Assembly: GCA_963681505.1 (NCBI GenBank)
Contig: OY811979.1
Span: forward strand, 7,734,736 to 7,798,735
DNA from: Eunapius fragilis
Taxonomy: Eukaryota > Porifera > Demospongiae > Spongillida > Spongillidae
DNA: 64,000 nucleotides
Direction: 5' to 3'
Part shown: piece after piece, positions 29,137-40,080 of the stretch
Position numbering within the stretch: the stretch's first letter is position 1
Layout: the number at the start of each line of letters is the position of its first letter
Position numbers and translations under genes: made by a program
Notes under the pieces: model-generated
The model's database searches: none
What the model was told of the DNA's origin: nothing
What the model saw: only the letters and a program-made list of their open reading frames with translations

Positions 29137-29322
29137 ATGGTCCTGAGTCCCTTTCAGTGGTTCCGCATACTGTGCCTGAGAACCCCACCTCTTCCCACAC
29201 CCCACCCAAGCCCCTCTCTGAGGGGGGAGGAGGTCGACCCTGACCTGGTGGGAGTGTACGCTGTGCGCCGTGACCCACGCCTTTGCCACCATATGCACCA
29301 CACAGCAGAGAGCCAACAGGAG
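29137..29322 (+). CDS. Exon A of an unidentified multi-exon gene
   Basis: It ends at a perfect donor (GAG/GTGAGT). The 3' part reads EEVDPDLVGVYAVRRDPRLC and HHMHHTAESQQE. In another frame the 5' part reads GPESLSVVPHTVPENPTSSH, equally protein-like, so a slip in the run of six G near 29221-29228 may have split one exon. The 5' border is not known; 29137 is only the first ATG. The gene continues in exons at 29535, 30446, 31024, 32261, 33226 and 33874. I do not recognise the protein. Confidence 0.4.
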
Positions 29323-29534
29323 GTGAGTGAGGGGGGATGTTATAGTGGGATGTGGGATGGTGGCGGTAAGGTAATGTCACACACATGTGTGTTGCTGCTT
29401 ACTAATTCATCTCCCTCATATGTATCATCGCTTGTTTTGCTACCTCCCTAATGCTTTCCTTCTTCTATCCCCCACTCCAAGTGTTATCCTTTTCCCCCAA
29501 TTAATGCTCCTTCCCTTCCCATGTGTGTACATAG

Positions 29535-29624
29535 GAACCCACAGCCTTGATATTTGCCCACTTCCACTTCCTGCTGGAGGACACTGAGCTGCTCACTTGC
29601 TTCATGCACATAGTACATGCCCAG
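29535..29624 (+). CDS. Exon B of the unidentified gene
   Basis: Ninety bases, phase 0, between ACATAG and CAG/GTAGGT, encoding 30 residues: EPTALIFAHFHFLLEDTELL and TCFMHIVHAQ. The hydrophobic, helix-like content and exact splice sites support a real exon. A possible further exon follows at about 29704-29850 (SPKSKLKEKRVWEGVVTKEE, Ser/Lys/Glu-rich). Confidence 0.5.
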
Positions 29625-30445
29625 GTAGGTGGGAGGATAAGAGGGAGGGGGAGGGGAAGGGGAGCACAGGGGGAGGGGCACAGCGAGAGGGGACATGCAA
29701 AGCAGTGTGACCGCCTCCCCCAAGAGCAAGTTGAAGGAGAAGAGGGTGTGGGAGGGTGTGGTCACCAAGGAAGAGGATAGCACCTTGGACCGCTCTTCCT
29801 CAAAAGGAGGAAGTAGGAACACTGAAGTACCAGAGTACCTTTATGTATGTGTGCATGTGTGTGTATGTATGTGTGGAGTAATTAAGTTGGGACCTGTGTG
29901 TGTTAAAAATTGTTGTTAATTGGTCTGTATGCAGATTGTAACAACCTTTTGTGCTAGCAATTACAAAAGGCATCATTTACTTCACTTAGAAGTTCCCTAT
30001 CCCTAACAATAGCTCATGTGTGCGCAAGTGTGCTTATGTGTGGATGTGTGTGCCATTGTGCTTCTGGGCGGAACACTGTTGGCATGCCAACCAGGAGGCT
30101 GTGACACCAACACCTTGATGCAACCAGATCGTGAGGTGTATAAGAAAACAGGCTGAGCTATCTATATTAGTATACATGTAGGGAGCGTTTTTCTGGGCAC
30201 AGATTTTTTCCCAAAGGGTTTATTCTGTCAATAGGTAGACAAAGGTTTATTCTGTGCATCAGGGTAATGGTTACTTGCTTTTGGTGTTGTATATGGTTGC
30301 CTTGTGTTTGTCCTTCACACTTTGACTTTCACAACTTGGTGTCTCCCATCTTGTGATTTAATGGTGTTATTCCAGTGAGCTAAAATTCGCGTTATTAGTC
30401 CATATCACATTATTTCTGCCACACACACATGCACACACATACCAG

Positions 30446-30553
30446 CTGAAGGTTCCAATTTCCGTCACACCAAAACCATCAGTTGACTCGCTGCCACCAT
30501 TCTACAACAGATTCCTCTCTGCTTCCACTTCCACGAGCAGAGGTTTCAACAAT
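30446..30553 (+). CDS. Exon D of the unidentified gene
   Basis: 108 bases, phase 0 (36 codons), between TACCAG and a GTGAGT donor. It reads LKVPISVTPKPSVDSLPPFY and NRFLSASTSTSRGFNN. No family is recognised. Confidence 0.5.
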
Positions 30554-30884
30554 GTGAGTACCTAACACACATTCTCAACCACACCACCCCTCTTACCCCT
30601 TTTTATTCATCTTCCTATTGCAGTCTGCTAGTAATATTTCAACATTACGTGTGTGTGTGGGGGGGGGGGGGGGGGAGGAAGACTTAGGGGGTTGGAGAAG
30701 GGGTGGGACTGATTTAATCTTTTTTATTACCACATAACAGGGTCAAGCTTAATGAAACTTGTGTGATATGTGTGAGGGCTTGTGGCTGAGCTTATCAGGT
30801 GATATGTAGGGAATGGATCTGATAAACCTCCACACCACACCTCCCCCCTCAAAGCTCAACTGTTTGTGTGTATTTGTATGTGAT

Positions 30885-31015
30885 ACACACACATGCACAC
30901 ACACTCACACATTATGCACACACACTTGTATGCACACACACTCACATGCACACACACACAGATATACACACACAACACACACATATGCACATACATACAC
31001 ACAACACACGGATGT
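30885..31015. repeat. CA-rich microsatellite in an intron
   Basis: Interrupted (CA)n with ATGCACACA units. Similar (TG)n tracts lie at 31690-31733 and 31907-31940; a poly-G run lies at 30658-30675. Confidence 0.85.
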
Positions 31016-31023
31016 GTGTGCAG

Positions 31024-31113
31024 TTCACCACGATGAAAAGATTGGATGGTGTGCAGACATATCATATTTTGAGTGTTGTAGAGAAGCTCCAACAACAAAC
31101 TCTCGCTAGTCGG
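31024..31113 (+). CDS. Exon E of the unidentified gene
   Basis: Ninety bases, phase 0 (30 codons), between TGTGCAG and CGG/GTAAGT. It reads FTTMKRLDGVQTYHILSVVE and KLQQQTLASR. It is flanked by CA/TG microsatellites in the introns. Confidence 0.5.
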
Positions 31114-31764
31114 GTAAGTAGATTATAATTAGTGCACACCGATACACGAGAGCACGCGTGCGTTGCACACACACACACACAGGCACACCTCAGCAATAAT
31201 TACTTATCCCTTTATTATTATTTGTATAAAAGCTGCTTAGAGGGTGAAATCCTCAATATGAATGACACGTGTGCACATATATATATGTTGCGTTTGTATG
31301 TGCCAATTAAATATCATTAATTTTTTTAGCTGGTGTGAACATTATAACCTACAAAGAATTTTTCTGTGTGATTCCATTGTTTAATGTCACACATGTGTGT
31401 TGCTGCTAAATAATTCATCTCCCTCATATGTATCCCTTGTGACGGAGAACCTGCCTCTCATACAGACCAATTAACAACACAGGCCCCAACTTAACTACCC
31501 CACACACACATACATACATTACTCCTTTTTTCATTATCCATTCCAATTCACATTTGAGGGAGGGGGGGGCAGACTGTGCTGAGCAGATGTCCATAATTAG
31601 ATAGTGAGTATGTAGGCAAGAAGTTATGTGGACGGGTACTGCAATATAACCAACCAGTGAATAGTTAGTACCTGCATGTGCCTAACTGTGTGTTTGTGTG
31701 TGTGTATGTATGTGTGTGTGTGTGTGTGTGTGGTGACCAGATATTACCTGTGATTGAGCTGACC

Positions 31765-31859
31765 AGCTTAGGGGAAGTGTGCTCTTTCTTCAGATTGTTA
31801 TTGTTGGATGTCTTATGATGATAAGACAATCTGAGGAAAGAGCACACTCCCCCTAAGCT
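31765..31859. repeat. 95-nt hairpin in an intron
   Basis: agcttaggggaagtgtgctc at the left pairs with the right end (agagcacactccccctaagct), continuing through ttcagattgt/acaatctgag, for a stem of about 34 bp with few mismatches. The loop region is itself partly palindromic. It may be a MITE or a precursor of a small RNA. Confidence 0.75.
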
Positions 31860-32260
31860 ATTAAAGATTAGCAAGGGGGCCAGGTTTAACAGAGGGACAC
31901 CAGGAAGACATTGTGTGTGTGTGTGGGTGTGTGTGTGTGCAGGGGCTTGAACTGAGATATAAGATTATTTATGTGGTGTATGTGTGTGTTGTGGTGCATG
32001 TGCAAGCTGCGAACAAGCTTTTAGGAAGAGAGTCATCTCATGGGTTTGCCAATGAGGGAGGGATGAGATGGGTACCCAGTAATATCTTTTTGTCTGTGCT
32101 ATTCTGGACAGCCACAAAAATGGACGAGAATCCACTGTGTGTTGTTGTAGACACATCCAAACGTTATCCACATGCCACGACAAGCCTCTGAAGGTTGTAG
32201 GGATGTGTAGTGCATGTTAGCACTCATCCCTACAACCTCATCCTTCTCGTCTTCCCAAAG

Positions 32261-32455
32261 ATTTGGTATCACAAGCAACCTGAAGACCACAACCCCTGCC
32301 TCTACCCTCTACACAATGTTGGGGACGAATACTCGATCATTGAGCATCCTGTGGGGACCAACGTGGCAACCATTATCTCTCAGGCCAGTCAGCTTGTCAA
32401 GGAGGTCACCACAGGCCTATGCATGATGCTGGAAAAGCCAAAGCAATACATTAAG
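32261..32455 (+). CDS. Exon G of the unidentified gene
   Basis: 195 bases, phase 0 (65 codons), between CCCAAAG and AAG/GTAAGC. It reads IWYHKQPEDHNPCLYPLHNV, DEYSIIEHPVGTNVATIISQ and ends LCMMLEKPKQYIK. It is the longest clean exon of this gene and the best query for identification. A possible exon between E and G (about 32101-32190) is less clear. Confidence 0.6.
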
Positions 32456-32814
32456 GTAAGCAGGGAGGTGGTGCAGGTGGGGGTGGTAGTGGTGGTGGAT
32501 GAGTTAAAATGATGGTGTAAGGTTAGTGGTAAGGTGGGTAATGGTGAGGCCCCCCTCCCCCCAGAATGTAGAACTATAATTTTTTTAATCACGTGCCTGA
32601 CCCCTTCCCCCGTATGTTTCTCTGTGCCCCTCCCACCATTGAAGACTGGCTTATGACTATTTGCTCGGAACTAGTGCCACCCTAAGTGAAAATAGATTGG
32701 TTAATACTTCAGGCGCCATCCATCTTACTTGTGAAATATTCTCTATCGATGCAACCTGATAACCATCATAGATATTGGGCTATCCTTATTTAACCATACA
32801 TTTTTACAGATGAC

Positions 32815-33010
32815 AATAATTGTAAACGTATCCCCCCCAGGGAAAATATATAAAAGCACCTCTGGACAGGCTTATATTATATCTCTACAACCCCGGGACA
32901 GACTTGTAAGTGCCCCCTGGACAAGCTATTATGCCTCTAACCCCCCCGAGGACAGGCATTTAAATGACTACAGCCACCCCCCCCCCCCAAGACATATTCC
33001 CTATACCTCC
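32815..33010. repeat. Degenerate 'CCCCC.GGACAGGC' repeats
   Basis: Four to five imperfect units with a C-rich tract followed by (a/g)gacaggct(t)at in an intron; related motifs (gggggacagcctat, gggacaagctatcc) recur at 33410-33440. Confidence 0.5.
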
Positions 33011-33225
33011 CATTTATTGTCATCTGTAGGAGTGTAATGGAATAACCCATTATACGGAAGGGATTGAAAACGGATCACGTGCTGCTATACATTGAATAGG
33101 ACCCATCAATGTAGTATTACTTCGAGGTTCCTCTATAGAATGCTAAGTTTTGAGGTTATAAAGCTTGTTAGTTCAACTGACTGCCTCTGAGGTAAAACAT
33201 CTTTCCAAAGTGTTATAGTTTGCAG

Positions 33226-33277
33226 GCCCGAGTTTCTGTGCTCAAGGAATGCATTGAGGATGCAGTCAGATCGGTTG
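33226..33277 (+). CDS. Exon H of the unidentified gene
   Basis: 52 bases between TTTGCAG and TTG/GTGAGA, reading ARVSVLKECIEDAVRSV and leaving one base of the next codon. It joins in phase to the exon at 33874. Confidence 0.45.
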
Positions 33278-33873
33278 GTGAGATCTAGCATCCTAATGCA
33301 GTTGCAACTTTAAGTGGCATGTCTAACCCACTAATGATGAAACATCTGTACGAGGGGGACACACTATCTTAAAGGTGGGCAACGTATACTAGGATAGGGT
33401 GTCCGTAGGGGGACAGCCTATCTGGAGGGACAAGCTATCCTGTTGCACCTGGTGAAAAAAGACACTATAAAGTTCAGTTGGTTTGCCATGCATAGCTCTA
33501 ATTATATTCACATTCAATGTACAAGCTTAATTTAGCGGGTTTTCTACTTCCTTGGAAATCAAGTTCGTACTTGAATATCTTCGGAATGATGCATGCCAAA
33601 CTGGACTGGTCTTTCGAACTTTATACACACTGGACCACTCTGTATGTAGGCAAAATTCAACTATTGTATTGCACAATCAAGGGAGATAATGGTCTTGAAA
33701 ATCTCATATTGTGTACCATTTTCACACGTAATAACACGTTAATAGCGTCTATTTTTTCACCCGGGATCCACCCTTTGCATAATGCCTTACTCCCATTTAT
33801 TGCCCTCTCATTGCATAATGCCTTATTCCATTTGTTGCCTCTCATTATATAATGCTACCTCGCTCCCTTGCAG

Positions 33874-33990
33874 ATCACCTCCAGGTACCAGTGTGGCAGG
33901 CTGAGGGTGCTGGACAGCACTTCTACAAGGACAGCAGAAATCACTTCTAGTATTCCACATTGGAGAGAGAGACAAAGTGTACAACAAGTT
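33874..33990 (+). CDS. Exon I of the unidentified gene, probably frameshifted
   Basis: After CTTGCAG and in the phase set by the previous exon it reads HLQVPVWQAEGAGQHFYKDS and RNHF, then hits a stop; one base further the frame continues LVFHIGERDKVYNKL. A single-base loss near 33945 therefore probably breaks the frame. Later traces (34580-34760, for example QDFYKPMGPRHG and FLYMYKYFETYALR) occur in mixed frames, so the end of this gene may be decayed. Confidence 0.4.
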
Positions 33991-34864
33991 AGTTATTAAT
34001 AGTCTGTGTGTGGGGGTGGAGACGTGCACATACATGTATGTTGTGTTCCTGCTTTGAGGCAGCTTCATTAGTATTGTTTTTGTATTTATCACTACCATTA
34101 AATAACCTACATGTACATGTAAAGGTTTACCATGCAGTTGGCCCTCACTGAGGGGTCTATGGATGCAGACCAAAGGTCGTCTAAGAATCAAGGAGCAAAG
34201 GCGTTGCCCCAGACCGGATTTCGGACAACGGAAGTAGTTATTGGAGTGATATATATATACAGCAGGTAGACAAATGGTGGAGGTGTGTGTATGGGATAGT
34301 GGAGGTGTGTGTAGGGGACATTTTGCACCAAATCTGTCATATGTTTTGCTCCAAATCCGATTTGGTTTTATGCCATATCGCTCTTATGTCTACTGTTTTG
34401 TTAGGCGATCTACTGGCCACCGTAGACCTCATGCTACTTTAGTAGCAGTACCCTGTGTTTCCATGGATACTTGCAGATTACAGGTTGTAAGTAAAGTCTC
34501 TTAACTGGTTGTGTTCTGTGCTCACTAATGCACACATGCTCATACATACATACATACATACACACATGTTGCCATGGTGATAGACTCTAGATCCCAAGAC
34601 TTCTACAAGCCCATGGGTCCCAGACACGGGCACATCTGAAGCAATTCTTGTACATGTACAAGTACTTTGAGACATATGCCCTGAGAACATCTATGGTGGA
34701 CATGAATCCTGCCAACATTTAGTGAGCTGGCCAACTACCATGTCAGTACCTCCACTGATGACGAGCAGCATCCTCAATGACTCTCAGCTGACAACCTTAT
34801 GTGTCATTTATCCTTTTAATGATTAAATATCAATGATAACAATAATAAATAGTAATTAACTCTT

Positions 34865-35310
34865 GCCCTGCGGATGTCCTTGTTCAGGGATGGGACAGAG
34901 GAAAGCCTGCGGCCTTTGACGTTACTGTTGCTTCACCCCTTTCACCAGTAACCCTCAACAATGCCAGTACATCTGTGGGAGCATGTGGCCAATGACACCA
35001 GATGCCAGGAGTTGGGCTGGACATGTATCCCCTTAGCCATAGAAACATACAGTAACTGGGGGATGGAGGCCCAAGTGTTTTTTTTTTTTCCATAACGCCT
35101 CTCTACTTGCTATTGGCCAGGCCATTTCCAAACCCAAAATGCTGGGTGACATCAATGGCCAGCTCAACATGTCACTGGTGAGGTCAGTGGCTAGGGCCAT
35201 CATGGGGAGAGAAAATGTCCAGATAGGTTAGTAGAACTGTAGGTTTGTTAGCGGCATCTATTGTAAGTTATTGTAATTGTGTTTGTCCATTTATCCTGCT
35301 GTAATAATAA
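34865..35310 (+). mobile_element. RLE non-LTR retrotransposon, 3' fragment (lineage A)
   Basis: It begins in the endonuclease region (gcggatgtccttgttcaggg, encoding ADVLVQGWDRGKPAAFDVTV) and continues to the element's 3' tail (gttagcggcatctattgtaa) and a TAA tract. It is nearly identical to 57660-58180 but has indels, a deletion of part of the reading frame near 34982 and a run of ten T near 35080. 5'-truncated next to an AAT-rich tract. Confidence 0.85.
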
Positions 35311-35340
35311 TAATAATAACATGATGCTATGATTCACACT

Positions 35341-36300
35341 CCATTCTGTGGCACCCCAAAGGTACAATCAGCTCACAGTCAGGTGTGCAGCAAGGGGACC
35401 CGCTGGGCCCAATGCTGTTTGCTCTTGTTCTTCGAAAGCTTGTTTCAAGCATAGAATCAGATGACGGGTGCTTTGACCTAAGTCTTTATTTGTGGTATCT
35501 GGATGATGGCGTGCTCGCAGGTGTAAGGTCGGCAGTAGTGCGTGCCCTGCATTTGATTGAAGAGCTGGGGCCACATTTTGGGCCTCACATCAATCATTCC
35601 AAATGTAAAATGCTCAGCAAGAATGGCAAACTCCCATTTTCCAGATACAGTAAAGTCCTCCATCCTTCCTAATTTGGAGATCCTGGGGTCACCAATTGTG
35701 GACTTCATATACTGTTCCCGATTCTTTGCCGAGAAACGCAGCCATTTTAGGGCTTTGCTGAGCTTTAACTGATGTCTCTGCTGTTGACCTCCATGTTGCT
35801 ATTTCACTTCTCCACATGTGTGGTGGTTATTGTAAGTTTGTTCATCTAGCTAGAACCATACCTACAAGCCTCTGCTCTGACTCTGGGATAGAGGCAAGCC
35901 TGCTGCCTATGATATAACAGTCACTTCACCCCTCACTCCTGCCACCTTAAGAGATGCCAGTACTTCCTCAGGGGCAGCAGCCCATGCTGCAGAATGAAGA
36001 AAACATTCCACCAATGATGCCAGGTGTCAGGAGCTGGGGTGGGTGTGCATCCCACTGACCATGGAGACCTTTGGGCATTGGGGGAAGGAGGCCAAAATGT
36101 GATCTCATCATGCCTAGCATCTTTACTGTCCATCCACCAAGGTCGCTCCAAATTCGTTGCCCTGTTTGTGGTTCTAGCTAGATTAGATCAATATCCAGGG
36201 CCATCATGGGTGTAGTTCTTTAGAACATTTGTGCATAATGTAGTGTAGTGTAGTTAGTTCTTGAGTGGTGTACTATTGTTTTTTGCTTGAATAATAAATA
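35341..36300 (+). mobile_element. RLE non-LTR retrotransposon, internally deleted copy
   Basis: 35341-35870 encodes the reverse transcriptase palm (SGVQQGDPLGPMLFALVL, then the YLDDGVLAG box read from WYLDDG) and thumb with frameshifts near 35665 and 35772. At about 35880 it jumps to the endonuclease C-terminal part (TSSGAAAHAAE-like sequence, frameshifted) and ends at about 36280 with a tail like that of the copy at 42066-43880 (gagtggtgtactatt). The catalytic parts are broken. Confidence 0.8.
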
Positions 36301-36329
36301 ATAATAAGCATAATTTTGAAAAAAATAAT

Positions 36330-37240
36330 AGCAGGCAATTACAGCCTATAACTCCAAAGTCATCTCTCATAACACAATCACGATTGAGTCTGTCCTTGCT
36401 TCTCCCATTCCTCAGAGAGAGCTTTCCAGCAAGATTGATGAGGAGCAATTCAAATCTTTATTAGAAGCTTCCTCCCCAGCCAACAAGGTCAGACTGCTGT
36501 CTATATCAGCCCCTCATTCACCTTCATGGCTGTCAGTGGTCCCTTCCAAGGGTGAGGGTGTTGGTAGATCTGTGTGTCCCTTTTGCCCAGAGGTTGCCCT
36601 TGATCCCCTGGGTCACCATGCTGCAACATGCAGGCATAGGGGAGATGTGGTGGTTAGGTATAATCATTTGCGTGATGTCATTGTCGATTTCTGTCGGCGA
36701 GCTCATCTATGTATGACCGTGGAGAAGGGCCATGGTCTTACCAGGGACCACAGCCACACCAGACCTGCTGATGTGCTCATTGCAGGGGGGGGGGGGGGGG
36801 GACAGAGGAAAGCCTGCAGCGTTTGATGTCACAGTAACGTCACCTCTCTGCCCAACCATACTGAGGGATTCATGTCGAATGTCTGGTGCAGCTTCTACAG
36901 CAGCGGAGACCCGTAAGCTACCCAGCAATGGCCCCAAATGTCAAGAATTGGGGTGGACTTGCATACCCTTAGCGGTGGAGACCTTCTGCAACTGGGGTAA
37001 GGAAGCTCACCTCACGTTCTCTAGGTTGGCATCCCACCTTGCCATCAGCATGTCCTCTCCCAAACCTTCCATCTTGGCAGATATCTACAGCAGGTTGAAT
37101 ATCACTTTGGCTAGATCCATTGCCAGAGCCATCCTGGCAAGGGAGCACCAGATCTAGTGACTTGACGTTGTTTGTGTGTGTCATTGCTGTAATGTTGTAA
37201 TATTATATTCTTAATAATAATAATAAATAATAATAATAAT
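36330..37240 (+). mobile_element. RLE non-LTR retrotransposon, endonuclease half
   Basis: Begins after a TAA-rich tract in the region before the endonuclease (SYNSKVISHNTITIESVLAS). It contains the CCHC knuckle (CPFCPEVALDPLGHHAATCR, C-x2-C-x9-H-x4-C), RYNHLRDVIVDFCRRAH and RPADVLIA, then a 17-base G run (36785-36801) that breaks the frame, and the end of the endonuclease to ARAILAREHQI and a stop, followed by (TAA)n at 37208-37262. Confidence 0.85.
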
Positions 37241-37289
37241 ATTTCTCAATAATAATAATAATATATGCACTGCTCAGGTCTTTATGTAT

Positions 37290-37960
37290 ATAATATTATC
37301 ACAGACCATTACTACGATTGCCAGCATTGTGTGATGGTTGTGGTAGCCAATTCACCACTGGACATGCCCTCGACTGTAGAAAGGGAGGTTTAGTAATTCA
37401 AAGACACAATGAGATAAGAGATGCCCTTGGTGACTTGGCTTCAATTGCCTATAAAGAAGTTTTGAGAGAACCGGTGATAAGAGAACCGAATGTCCAGAAA
37501 AATGTTCCTGTTCTAGTTGCTGACCTTTCTGTTCATGGTGTGTGGCAGTCTCAAACTACTACTTTTTTTGATGTTAGAGTAGTCGACTCAGATGCCAGCT
37601 CCTATGTACAATGGGATGTAAATGCGGTGCTTTCTTCTATCGAGCACATTAAGAAACAGAAATACTCACAAGCAGCTGATTGTGTACATGCTTCGTTTAC
37701 ACCTTTTTTTGTGACTGCAGATGGGGCAGAGGGTGTTGAAGGAAAGGCATTCATGCACCTCCTATCAGAAAAAATTGCTGCAACTTGGCATAAATCAAAC
37801 AGTGAAGGGATGGGTTATGTGCGGCAAGGCTGATGTTTGCTATCCTTCGTGCTACAAATTTGTGCATTCGTGGGAGTCGGGTGAAGTGGAGGAGAAGGAT
37901 GGGGATAGAAGACGGAGCAGGACTTCCATACATGCAGGAGTGACTTTATTCAATTAAATT
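37290..37960 (+). mobile_element. 3' fragment of a second RLE non-LTR lineage
   Basis: The open frame 37318-37833 (171 codons, read-through upstream to PLLRLPALCDGCG) has a different knuckle, CDGCGSQFTTGHALDC (C-x2-C-x7-H-x3-C), then GLVIQRHNEIRDALGDLASI and an endonuclease core LVADLSVHGVWQSQTTTFFD followed by VRVVD. That order (CCHC, RHNE.RD, D..(x)n..FDV) parallels the main family but the sequence is clearly distinct. It also sits between ATT/TAA-rich tracts. Confidence 0.7.
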
Positions 37961-38078
37961 TTATTAATTTTATTAATTTCTTTATTTATTTATTTTCTTT
38001 GTTCTTTACAAAAGTAGTTATACGCCCAAAGTTCTCTGCTATAATATTATATTATTATTAAATAATAATAATAAAGAG

Positions 38079-39386
38079 TTGGCTGACTCTGACCTCCATG
38101 TAGCGTTCTCGTTGCTTCGAATTTGTGGAGGTTTCTGCAAGCTAGTCCACATTTCAAGAACCACTCCCCCAAGTCTATCCTCTGAGGCTCTACGTGCCTT
38201 TGATGGGGAGACCAGATCCTGCTTCTCAGCCTGTCTTGCTGCAGATGTCACGGATGCCGCCTGGCAACAAGCCCAACTAAGCCTCTCCTTTGGCGGGCTT
38301 GGACTCCGCTCCCTTGCACTCCATTCTAGCTCAGCATTCCTGGCATCATTTTCAGCCTCAGGTGTAGGCAATACCAATAACCTCCATCTTCAGCAATCTT
38401 TAATCACATTCAACAGTCGGGTCTCACATTCTGATGCAGTTACCATCGAGTCAGTTCTTGCTGATCAGCCTCGCCAGCGATCCTTGTCCCAGAAGTTGGA
38501 CAGACATCTCTTTGATTCACTTTTGATGTCCTCCTCTCCAGCAAATAAGGCTCGGCTATTATCAGCTTCGGCCCCTCATGCCAGTGCTTGGCTCTCAGCT
38601 GCTCCCTCTGTTGGCCTAAATCTGCATCTACACTCACCGGAATTCCAAACTGCTGTCAGATGGTGGCTGGGTCTGGACACTTCAGTTGCCTCAGTGTGCC
38701 CATTTTGCCCAGGGGTCGCTCTTGACTCTTTTAGTCACCATGCTGTGTCCTGTAGACATGGAGGTGACACAGTCATCAGACACAACAAATTGCGTGACAG
38801 CATTGCAGATTTATGTCGCAAGGCACACCTGTCTGTCAGTGTGGATGCAGGTCATGGTATGTGTCGTGACATCAATCACTCCCGTCCAGCTGATGTCCTT
38901 GTGGAGGGTTGGGAGAGAGGCCAACCTGCTGCCCTAGACATCACAGTCACTTCTCCCCTCACTCCAGTCTCCTTGAAAGACTCAAGTAGATCTGCAGGTG
39001 TAGCAGCTCTGTCTGCTGAAACTAGGAAGCATGCTGCCAATGACCCAAAGTGTCGTGAATTGGGATGGATGTGCATACCAATGGCAGTTGAGACATACGG
39101 TACCTGGGGGAAGGAGGCCCAACACTTGTTCTCAAGACTGGCTACCTATTTAGCAATCCATCTTTCCTGCCCCAAGTCAAGAGTTCTGGCTGACATATAT
39201 GACCGCCTAAACATCTGCTTGGTGAGAGCTGTGGCAAGAGCCATCCTGGCAAGAGGCCTTTGCCCAGTCCATCTTACATGTATTGTTTTCCTTGTAGCTG
39301 TAGTGTTAATAGTTCGGTTGTACAATAATAGTAATATTAGTCCTTTTGCGTATTTGTGTAATGTAGTCTGCATTTTTGTTCAATAA
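38079..39386 (+). CDS. RLE non-LTR ORF, thumb and endonuclease, uninterrupted
   Basis: 435 codons, 5'-truncated just after a TAA tract (38051-38075). The frame covers the region after the polymerase palm (HVAFSLLRICGGFCKLVHIS, QAQLSLSFGGLGLRSLALHS), the WWLG box, the knuckle CPFCPGVALDSFSHHAVSCR, RHNKLRDSIADLCRKAH, the endonuclease core SRPADVLVEGWERGQPAALD with ITVTSPL, and ETRKHAANDPKCRELGW. The family part ends at ARAILARG near 39260; the remaining codons are 3' tail. No catalytic polymerase motif is present, so the copy cannot be active by itself. It is one unit of the microsatellite nest. Confidence 0.8.
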   Translation: MADSDLHVAFSLLRICGGFCKLVHISRTTPPSLSSEALRAFDGETRSCFSACLAADVTDAAWQQAQLSLSFGGLGLRSLALHSSSAFLASFSASGVGNTNNLHLQQSLITFNSRVSHSDAVTIESVLADQPRQRSLSQKLDRHLFDSLLMSSSPANKARLLSASAPHASAWLSAAPSVGLNLHLHSPEFQTAVRWWLGLDTSVASVCPFCPGVALDSFSHHAVSCRHGGDTVIRHNKLRDSIADLCRKAHLSVSVDAGHGMCRDINHSRPADVLVEGWERGQPAALDITVTSPLTPVSLKDSSRSAGVAALSAETRKHAANDPKCRELGWMCIPMAVETYGTWGKEAQHLFSRLATYLAIHLSCPKSRVLADIYDRLNICLVRAVARAILARGLCPVHLTCIVFLVAVVLIVRLYNNSNISPFAYLCNVVCIFVQ

Positions 39387-39402
39387 TAATAATAATAATA
39401 AG

Positions 39403-39590
39403 TCCAAGTCAGATGTGCTGAATGACATTTATGGCCGGCTTAATGTCCATCTAGTTCGTGCCAATGCTACAGCCATCCTCTCTAGAATTATCCCACTGTC
39501 ATAGAGCTAGATCCGTTTGTGTGTGTAATGTGTTTAATAATTGTATCTTTATTAAATAAAAAAATAAAATAATAATAATAATAATAATAC
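39403..39590 (+). mobile_element. RLE non-LTR 3' fragment (lineage B)
   Basis: About 130 bp (SDVLNDIYGRLNVHLVRANATAILSR region and tail gtcatagagctagatccgtt) nearly identical to the 3' end of the full-length copy at 58223-61745, between TAA tracts. Confidence 0.85.
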
Positions 39591-39591
39591 A

Positions 39592-39815
39592 TTGCAGTAA
39601 GTCCAAAGCCTTGGTCAGCATTTACCAACAGCTGAACCTCTCTTTGGTTCGCTGCGTAGCCAGGGCCTTACTTTCCCGTGTCGGCACCCAGACCCCAGAA
39701 GGTTAAAAACTTTAGTTTAGGACTCCCACGTGATGTCATTTTGTTCATGTTATTGATACGTGCTACTGTTTAATGTTGTAATGTTATTATGAATAATAAT
39801 AATTTTTAATAATAA
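39592..39815 (+). mobile_element. RLE non-LTR 3' fragment (separate lineage)
   Basis: Begins cagtaagtccaaagcc and encodes SIYQQLNLSLVRCVARALLS-like sequence (with one base variation), then a distinct tail and (AAT)n. No closely related full copy in the window. Confidence 0.75.
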
Positions 39816-39817
39816 TA

Positions 39818-40080
39818 ACCGTCTTGCCTCTCTACTTGCCATCGGCCAGGCCATTCCCAAAACCAAAATGCTGGGTGACATCTATGGCCACCTCAACATG
39901 TCACTGGTGAGGTCAGTGGCTAGGGCCATCATGGGGAGAGAAAATGTCCGGATAGGTAGAAGAACTGTAGGTTTTTTAGCGGCATCTATTGTAAGTTAGT
40001 TATTCTTATAATAATGTAATTGTGTTTGTCCTTTTATCCTGCTGTAACTGTATTCTGTATTCCATTTTTTTAAAATAGAA
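39818..40080 (+). mobile_element. RLE non-LTR 3' fragment (lineage A)
   Basis: Begins gtcttgcctctctacttgcc and is nearly identical to 57936-58180, including the tail ttagcggcatctattgtaag. It is 5'-truncated next to (AAT)n. Confidence 0.85.

Noticed and set aside
37208-37262. Possible CRISPR-like or satellite array from repeated AAT blocks
   Set aside because: These are simple AAT microsatellites between retroelement copies; there are no unique spacers of constant length.
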